This document shows positions 43,614 to 54,940 of a stretch of 64,000 bases of DNA, in pieces; position 1 is the stretch's first letter, and each line of letters starts with the position of its first letter. A model generated the notes under the pieces. That model did not search any database, had not been told where the DNA came from, and saw nothing but the letters and a program-made list of their open reading frames with translations. This DNA comes from Corbicula japonica. Its lineage: Eukaryota; Mollusca; Bivalvia; Venerida; Cyrenidae. A program made the position numbers and the translations under genes. The stretch lies in contig JAZAYU010000061.1 of NCBI GenBank assembly GCA_038501625.1, positions 2,096,303 through 2,160,302 of the forward strand, given 5' to 3'.

Positions 43614-44430
43614 AACTGGTAAAGCACATCATAGAATGAGTTGTGAAATTTTTTACGGAATGTTTTTATATTGTAGAATGGATTTCCCATATTCATAAAC
43701 TATGTAAATTGACAAAAAAGCTTAAAACATGGTTATTTCTTAGTTTTATGTTTTTGAAATCAAGATGTCAGAATCTGTGAGTCAGTGCTTTTTAAGATTC
43801 AAACAATTTAAAATATGAAACAGTATTTAATGCAAATGATTAGATTAGAGTCTTATGTGTCACATTTGAAAAATCATATTTACTGTATTTATAGAGAAAA
43901 AGCGGGTCTTTAAACAATTTCGTGTTTGTTTTTTTAATAGATGACCAACAAACTTTTCAGTTTTGATTATTATAATCCATATTTTGGTTACCTTTTTTAA
44001 ATTGTTTATATTAGAAGAAAAAAAAGAAGATTTTATTGACTAGCATTTTACTTACTTACTCTATGATAATTTTCAATCTTTAACGAGTGAAATTTGCATA
44101 GGATTATTACGGCAGAAGAATGTATCGTCCGTAAAATTTTACATAATTATACATTATATTTTGAAAATGATAAAGTAATTGAATGTAATACAAATGTTCG
44201 TAAAGTTTTACAAACAGTGATTATGATCTGTTTTTTTCTTAACATTGTATAATCTGTCCGAAAAATATAGAGCAGCTGAGATGTTAATATCAAGTTGACA
44301 GATGTTATTCTTAATTTATATTTTTATTATTAAAGCCCCTGTTATATTCACATTTGTATTCCTTATATGTCACTATTTTTATCATTATCATTATTTTTGT
44401 TATCATTATTATTGTATTAATATTAATATT
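43614..44430. other. Non-coding stretch
   Basis: AT-rich, nothing recognised. Confidence 0.4.
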
Positions 44431-44438
44431 ATTTGTAT

Positions 44439-44473
<35 letters not shown>

Positions 44474-44539
44474 TCATAATAATTAATTATTATTAATTAT
44501 GAATTGATGATAATGATAATGATTATTATTATTATTATA

Positions 44540-44579
<40 letters not shown>

Positions 44580-44580
44580 G
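44431..44580. repeat. Simple repeats (TTTA)n and (TTA)n
   Basis: About ten TTTA copies at 44433-44473 and a (TTA)n run near 44520-44580, within an almost pure A/T block. The frame 44302-44496 is produced by these. Confidence 0.9.
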
Positions 44581-45713
44581 ATTATTATATAATTATACTA
44601 ACAAATAATTTATGTGGAACTTAAAAAATCCAAATTAACTTTTTGATAGCATTCATGTGAAGACCAATCACTAAGTTGGTTTCAAATGATCACAATTTTT
44701 ATATAAATAAATATAGATTAGGTATGTTACAACTTTTTTCTGAACGCAATGATATTTTAAAGTCTGTTCTGCTTACAATGCTTTACAGGTTTGTTTTAAA
44801 ACACCAGCAAGAGACATGTTGTGTCCAATATTATTCTGAAGAGAAAATAGTATTATTTAAACACATATTTAAGATTCAATCTTGAATCACTGAATCTTTA
44901 TTATTTAAACAATAATTATTTTTAATGAAATTGTCATTTATTCAGACATTGAGAGAAAAAATTAGAATTAAATAGTAAATCTGTATTTGTGCACTTTTGA
45001 TCAAACACAGATATTTCATTGGTCTACTTGGTCCTGGGCTTGAACATCTAGATTATGTACTGTAGCTGTTTGCCGTAAATACAAATAATTTACTTGATCT
45101 TCAAATTTATGCATATTCTTATAATTACTCGCACATCACTGTCTTTGAAATGCTATTAATCCCATCAGTGCCCTTAAGCGTCTCATAACGACGCATAGCC
45201 GGGGCATCCATTTCCTATGAACACATTTCTAGTTTTCTTTTAATTTCATAGATATTTAGTAAAAGTTCATGGTCTTTACTACCTTCCGTGTTACTACTAA
45301 AAATTATCTTTTTTTGGTGGATCATTGAGGAAGAGGTCAAACCTACTAGTAGTGTGTTTGCAGAACTGCTAGCAGCTGTTTTGAACAAAGGGTTGAGGTC
45401 TCAAAATAAGTTCCTAACAAATCTAAATATGATACATGGATCTTTGAAGCACCCCTCGAAAATCACTCCGCCCAAACGTTTTATATTTTGAAAAAAAATG
45501 CGTACATAAAAATTTACATTATGAGTACGAATCGGTAGAGTACGAAAACGCAGTATGAAACATTTAAGTGCGAATCGGCAATTCATAGTCGGCTGGACTT
45601 TTATTTATCTTTAAATTACACAAGCATCGTTCCAAACAGTGAGAATGATAAATAAAAAATAAAAATTAAAACCCGCCCACCCGCCCCAGTTTTTTCCAAA
45701 ATTAGGATCAGAG
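44581..45713. other. Non-coding stretch
   Basis: No gene recognised. The frames 44676-44885, 45288-45491 and 45401-45586 lack known motifs. 45714-45740 repeats the 26-base segment also at 25861-25887. Confidence 0.4.
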
Positions 45714-45837
45714 TCTAGGAATTAATTTTCTATTGCCTAATTATCATTGAGTTTTCATTGACAAAATTGGATGTAGCTATACTTTTGGTGAGTCAGATTT
45801 GTGACTGTTAGCATTGTTTCCTGCATTTATACCAAGG

Positions 45838-46105
45838 ACATTCAATCGAGGTGAGGGCAAAACCAAAAGTCACAAAGTTGACCGTTGCTTTTGTATAGAG
45901 GATATACTTATACTGGCAAAGAATGCTGAAAAATCTTCTGTGTAACAGCTAAACAATTGCATTATTGCAGAATTGGATAGAATTGTTCAAAATTACTTAA
46001 AAATCCATATTTAAACATTGAGATATTATGAATTTTCGTTTACGGCGAACATACCCGTTACAGAAATTTTGTGACTTTTGATTTAACACCTACCTTGATT
46101 AAATG
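45838..46105. repeat. Diverged inverted repeat
   Basis: ACATTCAATCGAGGTGAGG and CAAAAGTCACAAAGTTG pair imperfectly with TTTTGTGACTTTTGATTTAA and CCTACCTTGATTAAATGT. A worn transposon-like element with no clear flanking duplication. Confidence 0.5.
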
Positions 46106-46300
46106 TCAGTGGTTTCTAAACGTGTGAAAAAAATTAAATAAATTTTTCATAGAAAGAAGTAAAGATGATGTATCTTATTATATTGCAAGTTTGCAGTGTA
46201 TATCCCGAATCCTTGCTGAGAAATTTAAAAAATATGATCAGTGTAGTTAGAACATTGGTTAATTGTATATAGTATATTGTAACAGCTGGAATAAGTGTTT

Positions 46301-46538
46301 TTAACCCTTTCCTCCATATATATGCCTAATGGCATGGGCAAAGAGTGTAGATCCAGATCAGCCAGCACATCTGGGCCATCTGATCAGGATCTGCACTGTT
46401 TGCTTTTTGATTTATTAGGTTATTTCTCACCAAAAAGTGAACAGTGCAGATCCTGATCAAACTGAATGGATGTGCCAGCTGATCTTGATCACCACTGGTT
46501 GCACATGTGTAAAAAGGCATATATATGAAGGAAAGGGT
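46301..46538 (-). mobile_element. TTAA double-hairpin MITE
   Basis: TTAACCCTTTCCTCCATATA to ATATATGAAGGAAAGGG; the right TTAA is lost (GTGT). Hairpins: AGAGTGTAGATCCAGATCAG / CTGATCAGGATCTGCACT and ACAGTGCAGATCCTGATC / GATCTTGATCACCACTGG. Confidence 0.85.
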
Positions 46539-46967
46539 GTAGTTTAATAATATAGTTTAAGCAGTGAGTACATCTTTTTTTTAATAAATGTATCTGTTTA
46601 TCCAAAAGGTCGGAACTGCAGTTTACTGCTACGGGATCAACAGCAAAATGTTGTAACTCACTTTTTGCTGATTTGTAAGTTTATATAATGATTTAGAGTC
46701 CTCTTATTGTTATCACTGAAGGAGATGCACTGCACTTACAATTTTTTCTTTTGGCATGTGTACATGATGCAAAGTATGCAACCAAGCTTTTTTTTTATCA
46801 CATCTGTAGTTGTTTTTCATGACACGTGCAATATTATATACAGTCATTCATGACATGGTGAATAGTTGCGGCCTTCTGTCTGTTACTATATGTGGTAATC
46901 GTCAGTTGTATTTTAGAAAAATTGTAAAAGTTTGTGTTTTGAATTGTGAATTCTGTTTTTAAGGGTA
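46539..46967. other. Non-coding stretch
   Basis: Nothing recognised between two TTAA MITEs. Confidence 0.4.
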
Positions 46968-47209
46968 TTAACCTTTTCCTCCATATATACGCATTTTAAC
47001 GTGTGTGCGACCAGTGTAGATCCTGATCAGCCGGCACATCCGTGCCATCTGATCAGGGTCTGCACTGGTAGCATTTCGGTCAGAAATATCCTAATGAATC
47101 AAAAAGCAAACAGTTTAGATCCTGATCAGATGGCATGGGTGTGCTTGCTGATCTGGATCTAAACTGTTCGCCCTTGCAATTAAGGTGTATCTATAGAGAA
47201 AAGGGTTAA
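46968..47209 (+). mobile_element. TTAA double-hairpin MITE, full length
   Basis: TTAACCTTTTCCTCCATATA to AGAGAAAAGGGTTAA, 242 bases, both hairpins intact, same orientation as 27269-27510. It lies immediately upstream of the CpG-rich promoter-like block. Confidence 0.9.
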
Positions 47210-47235
47210 TCTGACAAAAAAGAATATCATTTTGT

Positions 47236-47440
47236 TTTTAATACTGGCGCGCATGCGCCAGTATTTTACTAACGATGCTGTGAACTCTGCGACGCGCAGT
47301 CCTGAACTTCGGGTGTATCATTGCGACCACGAGAGCGTATCAAGTAAGTGGTCACCGCGAGAGCAGGCCGAAATGTTCTGCACAAGTGTGAAGCACAATG
47401 CAGCACACCATTCCACGAATTCTGAGCGATTGATAGTAAG
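47236..47440 (+). promoter_or_regulatory. CpG-rich promoter / first-exon candidate
   Basis: ACTGGCGCGCATGCGCCAGT (47243-47262) is a palindrome whose GCGCATGCGC core (47249-47258) fits the NRF-1 site found in many animal core promoters. CpG dinucleotides are common for the next ~180 bases, unlike nearly all the rest of the window. Two good splice-donor sequences follow on the + strand, AAGTAAGTGG (GT at 47344) and TAGTAAGTTT (GT at 47436). No long reliable coding frame is evident, so this would be an untranslated first exon. The GC-rich character could alternatively come from an unrecognised repeat. Confidence 0.4.
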
Positions 47441-47689
47441 TTTCCGTGTAATTTTGGAGCATCCATGCCAAAAATTCCATCGGACAATGTAGAGTGAAAT
47501 CATGACCAGCTACGGCAGTGAACAAGCAACTGGATATGAATGAGTAGTTTAGTTACGCCTGAAAGATTTCGTAGTTGTGTGGCATAAAAAGTAGTGCATT
47601 TTAAGAGAATACAAATATTTCGAGAAGGAATGCGAACTTTGAAAGATAATTCTACAAATAAAAACAAGAAAACAATTTAATGTTGTGAT

Positions 47690-48060
47690 TCGCAAGGAAA
47701 GGATATTAAAAGAACGATTAAATCAGTCACGTGACAAGCGGGAGATAGCGTGGGTTGCCATTTTGGTTAGGTTGGAGCAGTTGTGGATCGAGATTTTGCT
47801 CGGCTAACAAGGACCGGGCCGGGTCCCAGTGTTCTCCCCAGACAACCGTTAACAAGCTTTGATCTATTTCCAACAAGTGTTAAATTCGCCGACATCCGTT
47901 TATTCAAAATCGACATGTCATAATTTTCTGTTTCTTGCATTGTAAACACAGGTCGCTTTTCAATACACACCTCATTCAAGGTTAAGCAATGGGCGATTTG
48001 ACCAATCACAATCGATTTCTTTACTATCAGCTGGATAACTCCGCCTCTCCACATGGTGAA
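47690..48060. promoter_or_regulatory. Second promoter-like block
   Basis: It contains GTCACGTGAC (E-box palindrome, 47726-47735), TTGCCATTTTGG (YY1-like), CCAATCACAATCG (CCAAT box, ~48002) and a GC-rich GACCGGGCCGGGTCCC. A minus-strand frame of 95 codons (47767-48054) lies here but matches nothing I know. It could serve transcription in either direction. This is a motif-based suggestion only. Confidence 0.3.
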
Positions 48061-48345
48061 TTCGCAAGTCTGTCGGTGTCGTTTGATCGTATTTTGGCTC
48101 TGTTGACTCTTGATATTCTCAATTAATAGCGGAACCCGGTGTGTTTAACATAATGTTCAATGATTTAAATGAGATGCGATCATGAGTAATTATTTGGTTA
48201 TTCTTAGTTCTGTGATTAGAAGACAAACACTTCGAAAATTGTACTGTATACATGTATGAAAATAATTGTGCGATAATGGAATTGTTTTAAACAAATCTAT
48301 TGGCAAGTTGCATTTAGAACTTAAATTGCAAAAGAAATACATTCT

Positions 48346-48760
48346 GTGGCATTTTACTGCGCTATCATCGTAACGATCAGTTCATTTTCGTCGGACACAT
48401 TTTCAAGTATGCATGCGCGAAAGAACGACGACTCGTCAATTCTATCTTATTTCAAGAGAAACCGGCCTTGTGAGGCTGATGCCAACTCCATCGGGCATTC
48501 TGAACTTCAAAATTCTAGAAATGAGATCGAGATCATTTCCGGATAGCCCTTCAAGAGCGACTCTTACGACGCCAAGTACCCCTTCACGTCGTGAAATTAC
48601 TGCGACGCCGGACGCAGTACCCCAACATGCCGAGACACTGAATCAATGCCGGCTACCTCGAACAGCCAGTTCGATCCAGTCAGGTGTCGATCCTAAGTGG
48701 AAGAAAGTCTACTTCTGGTTGCAAGAAGTTGGCAATGTTTTTTATATATATTTACTTAGC
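48346..48760 (+). pseudogene. ZMYM/TTF-finger (hAT-related) N-terminal fragment, frameshifted
   Basis: Two overlapping frames each look like part of one protein. In the first (48346-48546), around 48415-48465, it reads ARKNDDSSILSYFKRNRPC. The SILSYFK segment is the basic, PIP-box-like start common in ZMYM1/ZNF862/KIAA1586-like and other hAT-derived proteins. In the second frame (48413-48778), a Ser/Thr/Pro-rich stretch TTPSTPSRREITATPD is followed by GVDPKWKKVYFWLQEVGNVF (about 48689-48748). That resembles the PxWxxxYPWL motif opening a TTF/BED-like zinc finger. The cysteines that should follow are absent; it runs into a stop at 48779 and AAATAAATAAAATAA. The frame change and missing finger suggest a truncated pseudogene. 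A real exon with unseen splicing is less likely. The call is by motif memory only. Confidence 0.4.
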
Positions 48761-48831
48761 CTTGTGACTTGCATTAAATAAATAAAATAACTCAATTTCA
48801 TGCTACTATATATAAAAAGGGAAATATGCAT

Positions 48832-49015
48832 ATCAGGAATCGCCACACTCATAAAACACAGCCTCCCCTGCAGCAAAAAGAAGAGAGGAAAATAAATGAT
48901 TTGTTTGTTGATTGTTTAATAAAAAAGGGGAACCGTATGGGTTAGCGCCTTGGAACAGTCAGTAGCAAAATAATTTGCTACTAGGGGTTTAAACCAGGTT
49001 CTTGGGGTGCACTAC
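48832..49015 (+). repeat. Dispersed repeat C, copy 4
   Basis: AGGAATCGCCACACTCATAA, AACACAGCCTCCCCTGCAGC, TTGGAACAGTCAGTAGC, GGTTTAAACCAGGTTCTTGG and GTGCAC align with 13188-13760. The position of the 33-bp array holds only GCAGCAAAAAGAAGAGAGG, a single unit. Confidence 0.7.
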
Positions 49016-49849
49016 ATAATTTATTATACCTGTTTGTGTTAACTGAATACCTATTATGATATTATTTTTATATATGTGAAGCTATCTATATGTTTACTGG
49101 TATCGTAAATTAATTTAATTTCAGATTGTGAGTGGGGTTTTTCCACTTTATCAAGAGTGAAGACTAAGCTTAGAAGCAGGCTTAACAATTCAACATTAAA
49201 TTCATTGTTCCTGATGTACTGAAGTTTGATTATAATAAGGCAGTCAGCGCTTGGGCCCAAGAAGAAAAGAGGCTTCTGAAAGTTTAATCCTAATTCTGTC
49301 AGTTGTAATGAAACACTGAGTTTGATATGTGTGAGATATCTTGGACAATGAAGGTGAAAAACTAACTATACAGAGTATATAGTTGGCATTGTAACTTGAT
49401 GAGATCAGATCAGTTTATGTTATTAAAACACATGTTGACATACTGTTTACACATTGTTTCACATTATTTATGTTTTTTAACTTTGTACCTTTCTTGGCTC
49501 TAAAGAGATAAAAAAAACATCTATGTACTATATACAGTTTTTGCAGTAAACTTTGGTACAAATATAAAATTGTATAAAATGATAGTTAAAAAATGAGGTT
49601 TCGCGAGCTTATATCCACGAAATATCCAGCGACAACCCTTCCAAAAATCCTGGGGAGACCGTCAGTAAGTTGGCGAATATTTCTGTTAATGCAGTGTTGC
49701 GATCGACGTAAAAATTAAGATTGTAACTGTTTCAGTCTCTTAAGGTACGTGAGCCTTGTGCATTTCATTGTTGACAATACTCAGTTGTGGCGGAGACTGA
49801 TCATCGTTATTCTAGCAAAATTTAACCACTTATCATACGCTTCTGCATC
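49016..49849. other. Non-coding stretch
   Basis: No gene recognised. CpGs are slightly more frequent at 49600-49800, with no clear motif. Confidence 0.4.
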
Positions 49850-49946
49850 AAAAAGACCCCCGCCTAAGATTCAGGTGAAAAAAAAGTGGAAAACCTAATT
49901 TCCTTGCATCAAAATACAAGTACCTGCATCTATTGAAATCCCTGAA
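49850..49946 (-). repeat. Dispersed repeat D, copy 2
   Basis: Reverse complement of the 17505-17615 pattern: CAGGGATTTCAATAGATGCAG, then an A/T-rich tract with TTTTCCACTTTTTTTT, CACCTGAATCTTAGG, TTTTTGATGCAG. Confidence 0.55.
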
Positions 49947-50357
49947 TATACAGAATTATTTGCTAATGTTGATGATAGTAACTGTCACAAAGTTTAACGA
50001 AAAAATCACACATAGTTTCATATGTTTACAGTAATGATATCTGTGCAGGGCATGTTCGATTCAACCAGCGCGCCAGTATTTCAACGCTTTCAGCGCTTTG
50101 ATTATTTTAACTGGATAACATTTCTGTTTTCTGAATTTTCAATATGTCTGTGTTATATAATGGTTTTTTGTTTTACTGTCCAGTTTGAGTACCATAATTT
50201 TATACAATTATAAGATTGTATAGTCCGATTTTACGCATTGAGCCGTGAATGTACTTTTGTATTTATAGATTTTTGGAATATTCCACAAAATAGGGATGTT
50301 AGATATTTCCATAGCTCATTATGTTAAAATTTTATTGGCCTGTAACAAAAGATTTCA

Positions 50358-50432
50358 TGGCCGTGGCAGTAACGCTTCTGATTTCTAGTAATATGACGTA
50401 AGGGTTGTGTGTTCGAAGCCCATGAGGAGAGA
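50358..50432 (+). repeat. tRNA-like SINE head or tRNA relic
   Basis: TGGCAGTAACG could be an A box and TGTTCGAAGCCC fits a B box (~50412-50424), followed by a T-rich tail. The acceptor and anticodon arms do not fold as in a tRNA. Confidence 0.45.
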
Positions 50433-50827
50433 TTTTATTTTTTCTGTTTTAATGTCATTTTTTTTCAATACATTCATGTAGAAACCGAGTAAAATTACAT
50501 TAAATCGTACAAATTTCGAGTAATTTTTCATCAAGCATGTTGTCGCGATCGATGCTTACTCAAAACACAGTTTTTGGGCGATGCCAAAACATTGTACAAA
50601 GTGGTTTTGAATAATGTAAATTATTAGTTCCTTTGGTAAAGAGGTGTATGGTGTCAGCAAGCTGCTCAACAAAAATATATAAATTTGTTAAAAATGGAAT
50701 GAACATGAACAAAATTAAAAGGAGGTTGCAAAATATAAAGATAGAACAGCTCAATACTATAAAAAAGATAATATCATATGAACTAAATTAAAATTATAAG
50801 AAGGAAATGAAAGGCAAAATAAAGAGT

Positions 50828-50905
50828 TGCTTTGATTGGGTTCGAACATGAAATGTTTTGCATCATAGCCCGAGATCTTATCCACTGAGCTATTGCGTCG
50901 TGACT
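50828..50905 (-). repeat. tRNA-like SINE head or tRNA relic
   Basis: On the minus strand, GACGCAATAGCTCAGTGGATAA carries a very good A box (TAGCTCAGTGGA) and CATGTTCGAACCCAATC a very good B box. The region between is too long and unpaired, and the 5' and 3' ends do not form an acceptor stem. It is therefore a tRNA-derived relic and not a working gene. Confidence 0.55.
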
Positions 50906-51220
50906 AAATATCTGCTGCTTTTAACAGGTTTTAATGTCATATAAGTAAAGTAATTTAACGGTATCTCTGTAAAATGACGCACTTTACCTATTTACTATTA
51001 TAACAGTGGACTTGTCTGAAAGGTCACAGCTCACGGGTCAAAATTGAACTATACATGATTGTATATTAGCATAAGAAAGATAACTAAATGCATAGAAATT
51101 GTATAGCAGTTATCCTTTTGAGTATTTGAAGCTGCAATGACATCTTGTAGATACCATTTCATTTATGTCCATAGATTGTTAAACTATACAAAACTGAAGT
51201 AGTTCTTTTTTTATTTTACA

Positions 51221-51525
51221 GGCTATAAGAAGGCGGAACCCATGGTGAAACTTCTTTCATAGACCCAGCTGAGACCTTGTGTTTTTTCAGACATCATAAA
51301 TATCTGCTATGCTGAAAAAACTTCTTTACATTCACACTTACTTCATTTTTGCCAGCTCCGTTTTGTAATGTTTGATCACACAGATGTACGTGACAAAATA
51401 TTTATGACGACAATTGTAAATCAGAAAGACAAATTATGTCTTTTTTAATGACAGTATAAATCCCAATATTTTTCATTTAATCAAAGAGTCAATGACTAAT
51501 TGAAAAACAATTAACTTCTTTTAGA
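51221..51525 (+). other. Possible intron/untranslated-exon region
   Basis: TTCTTTTTTTATTTTACAG|GC (51231) and TGTGTTTTTTCAG|AC (51292) are good acceptor-like sequences, and TTAACTTCTTTTAG|AT (51524) is another just before the candidate coding exon. An untranslated exon could lie here; no donor confirms it. Confidence 0.25.
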
Positions 51526-51657
51526 TGTTCTTCTTAATGATTGTCTTAATTGACAAGTGTTGACAATGCTTATGAAGGTTACGTGTTTAAATTAAAGAAC
51601 AACGATTTGTGAAAAAGGAAGGATTATCCCCGAAATTGTGAACGACTGGTACCCAGC

Positions 51658-51725
51658 ATGACTATGTACAACGAAGCTTATGGATCTCCTTGGCCCGGGA
51701 ACCAACCACCACACAGATGGTTCAG
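51658..51725 (+). CDS. Candidate first coding exon of an unidentified gene (partial)
   Basis: ATG at 51658 opens 22 codons plus two bases, reading MTMYNEAYGSPWPGNQPPHR and then WF. It is cut by a strong donor, TTCAG|GTAAGCTT, with GT at 51726-51727. Base composition is clearly richer in C/G than the flanks, and the peptide (Pro/Trp/Tyr-rich, not repetitive) looks protein-like. Upstream in-exon sequence back to an acceptor at 51524 would be 5' UTR. It carries no domain I recognise, so no function is proposed. It fits the promoter-like block 4.2 kb upstream on the same strand. The next exon is not certain within the window, so the following intron would be very long. One weak candidate for an alternative 3' exon is at 53184-53253. 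The main doubt is that a 68-base exon can arise by chance. Confidence 0.4.
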
Positions 51726-52013
51726 GTAAGCTTTTTTAGCATAGAAGTTGCAAAGGATGTAGAAATTATATATAAGCCAGTCTTTACGAAATATGTGAAA
51801 CCATTTTACCAATGCTAAATTCCTAAAGGGAATAAATAGGAACTTTGGAATTCATGTTTTGAATAATGCATTTATCTAAGGAAAGAAACTTGAATGTCTT
51901 TTCGTTAAAAAGCATTTTTGTATATTATTAAATTTGTTGTTATTTGAATTTTGTAAAGTATATTTTATACAATTCTATATTTCAACAAATTTGGAATTAG
52001 TACATTTATCTGG

Positions 52014-52163
52014 TCCCAAGGTTATAAAACTGAGCATGGAAACCAGTCTCAAATCTCAAGCATCTGATTGGCTGAAATGGCGACCAGTCGCCATTTCAGC
52101 CAATCAGATGCTTGAGATTTGAGACTGGTTTCCAATCTCAGCTTTATAACCTTCAGCCCTGGG
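52014..52163. repeat. Palindromic repeat family A, copy 4 (best preserved)
   Basis: CCCAAGGTTATAAAACTGAG and CTCAGCTTTATAACCTTCAG outer arms; GGAAACCAGTCTCAAATCTC and GCATCTGATTGGCTGAAATG main arms paired almost perfectly; centre GCGACCAGTCGC. ATTGGCTGAAAT contains an inverted CCAAT motif in each arm. Lies in the putative first intron. Confidence 0.9.
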
Positions 52164-53511
52164 CTACAATATCTATGAAAATAAGTTCCCCATAAAAATT
52201 AATTTAGCTTGCTTTACTGATGATATGATTCTCAAGTCAGAGAAATATATTTGGAGTTGTTGCTCTTTTGTCAAACAGGCACTTTGGGGAGAGAGTGGAA
52301 CTGTGTATTATACTTCTTGTTATTTTATTATTTCCTAACAAAATAGCTATTTCAGCATGTTATTTGTCACTAATTGGATTTTTATTAATGTTAAATAAAA
52401 CTAAAAGTGTTTGACAATTATGTAACCCTGTTAAAGGAGCCTGAAAAAATATTGTTATTCTATGTCACATATATACCATTTTGTATGATTTCTTTGTTGT
52501 TTTTTTCTATTTAACACTGAAAAATAAATAAATGGAGTAACACTGAAAAGAGTGTAAATGAGTTAAACAACAAAAACTGAGGTGACCTCGTATAAAATAT
52601 AAATCTAATGTACATATATATATAGAACCAGTTTAGAGTATGAAAAAAATACCGGTATTGTGAATCAACACTTGGTGGACTGGAGTTTTCATTTAGTATC
52701 TAGAAACAGAGTGGAAATGAATACATGCTTGACAACTGAGGAAGAAAAACTAGATGAACAACTCAGTCGAGAAAGAAACAATAAATCTATATATGTTTAA
52801 TGTTTGGATGTTGCTCAGTTGCAGTTGTAAAAAAATATGTTGTTTCTTTTTTGTTTATTTTATGAAAGTCATGTTTTCTTCTTATGAAAGCTATCTGTGG
52901 CAATTTCTTTGTTCTTCACATTTGCAATGGCATCGATTAATGTTAAATTTTTTTGGTAAATATTTATCAATATCTTTATTTCGACGTTACGGATGCAGCT
53001 ATCAATATCTATATTTATCTATGAAAGCTGATTGTAACTGACTGTTTTTAATATTATATTCTTCATTTATTTGAGAGTTTACCTAAATTCATATCTTTAG
53101 CCTGGTATAACTCTACATTCTGATGAGTTTTCCTCCAATTGCGCTAATCATTATTATGATAATTACACTAACGACTTTAACAGATGCCAATGTGCAGAAA
53201 GAGTTATGCAAGAGGCGCAGACTTCAAAGCATTTTGCTAAATATGAAATATAGAAAATAAATATCACATTTTAATGGAAAAATGATGATAGAAAATTTGT
53301 GAAAAATTAAGCACAGAATTGCTGTTACAGGATCAAACAGCTATAAATTAGTTATAACTGCTTCATTGCACCATTCTGACGGCACATGTTGCCCCCTTCA
53401 CCAATCTGATGTAGCAGGAAAAATATTATCACGTATAAAATATATCACATATTGCATGAACTTTATCAAACATACATAAGGGCTTCCAGTTCAGAATACA
53501 GTCTCTTAAAG
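52164..53511. other. Non-coding stretch (putative intron)
   Basis: AT-rich, no recognised repeat. The 95-codon frame 52754-53041 has no known motif. A possible terminal exon at 53184-53253 is discussed as a finding. Confidence 0.4.
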
Positions 53512-53775
53512 ATTTTGAGGCTTGAGTCTCAATTTTTAAAATATTGGGGCCGAGACTTTTGTCTCAGTTTTTTAAAATTGGCTCAAGACTTAACTTTCGG
53601 TTTTATAACTTAAAAAGCCCAAGACTTTTGGTCTAGGTTGATAAAAGTGAGCCCAAGACTTGAGTCTCAGTTTTATAACATTGAGCCCAAGACTTGAGTC
53701 TCAGTTTAATAACATTGAGCCCAAGAGTTTAGTTTCAGTTCTATAACATTGTGGCTAAGACTCGAGTCCCAATTG
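53512..53775 (+). repeat. Degenerate 34-44-bp tandem repeat
   Basis: GAGCCCAAGACTTGAGTCTC, AGTTTTATAACATT is the best-kept unit (34 bases) and is repeated about six times with decreasing similarity towards the 5' side. Confidence 0.8.
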
Positions 53776-54289
53776 TATTTCTACAATGTTTGCCTAAAAC
53801 AACTCAAAAACAAAAGTTAAATTATTTTATTATGGTGGAGTACTATCTGATATTTGAAGGTTTACTGCATTTTAATATGTGTCCGTGCCACCAAAACCCC
53901 AAGTTTTTTTTTTATTTGGTTGATATTTATGAATGTGCTTAGGCACAAATCCTATGTTCTAGTCACTTATATTTGTTATATTAGTTTTTTTTTCTGCTGA
54001 ATTATACTCATTTATCAGTAATGACGATATTCGCTGGACTGCAAACATCTACATTTAACTTGTACAATTTGCTGAACAGCTGAGGGCAAAAATCGGCAAA
54101 CTGCTGGAAAAAAACAACAGCAAATTGTATGTTCATCTCATCACCTTAGCTCAGTGCAAGAATGGTATAAATACCATTTAAATGTGTATGGGATTTAGGG
54201 ATATTTTACTAAGGCGACAACTTTCCTGATATCAGTGTACTGTAGTGTCATTTAATTTCGCTGGCACAAAATTTCGTGTAATTGCCAAA
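53776..54289. other. Non-coding stretch
   Basis: Nothing recognised. The frame 53751-53942 overlaps the repeat edge. Confidence 0.4.
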
Positions 54290-54467
54290 ATATCCGTGCC
54301 TTCTCATCAGGATATAAACTGTTCGCTTTTTGATTCGTTAGGTTTTTCTGACCAAAATGCGACCAGTGTAGATCCTGATTAGATGGCACGGATGTGCTGG
54401 CTGATCTGGATCTCAACTGGTTGCACACGCGTAAAAAGGCATATAAATATATGGGGGAAAGGGTTAA
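54290..54467 (-). mobile_element. TTAA double-hairpin MITE, one end missing
   Basis: Begins mid-hairpin (ATATCCGTGCCTTCTCATC) and ends ATATGGGGGAAAGGGTTAA. Second hairpin complete (GCGACCAGTGTAGATCCTG / GGATCTCAACTGGTTGC). Confidence 0.75.
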
Positions 54468-54940
54468 TACCAAAAAAATATTTAACAAGTTTAGGAAAAT
54501 TTTATTAACTCTGTACACATATAAATGCCTTTTATACCCAAGTTATAATGTTAAAACAATTGTAAAAAAGCAACATATTAAGATGTGTCTTTGTTTAGCA
54601 AAAAACATTGAAATCTTTGATTATCAAAATTTAAAAAAAAATGTGCAATTATTTTTATACTGACTGATCTATTATAACAAAAATACTTGTTTGGCGTGCC
54701 TGAAAAAATGTTTGTAATTTATTTTTGCAGGAGTTAATTTGTGTAGTTGCATTTTCCTCACAAGAAAAACTATAATGTAGTAAAATTTTGCTCAGATTTG
54801 ATTTTGTGGACTTCCACCAGCACAAAATCCACGAAAATAAAACACACACAAAATATAATAATTGCACACTAATCACAAATTATCTGTCAAAACTCTGTTT
54901 TAGAGAGAAATTACCAGTAACTAAGAAACTGTGTTTTTTT
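54468..54940. other. Non-coding stretch
   Basis: No gene recognised. Frames at 54394-54663 and 54655-54876 are partly translations of the neighbouring MITE and carry no known motif. Confidence 0.4.

Noticed and set aside
47767..48054. 95-codon minus-strand frame in the promoter-like block
   Set aside because: No recognisable domain, no splice signals that I can link to it, and the region is better explained by GC-rich regulatory DNA. Kept only as a remark.
50828..50905. Possible tRNA gene (good A and B boxes on the minus strand)
   Set aside because: No acceptor stem and no proper anticodon arm can be drawn. A tRNA-derived relic is the better reading.
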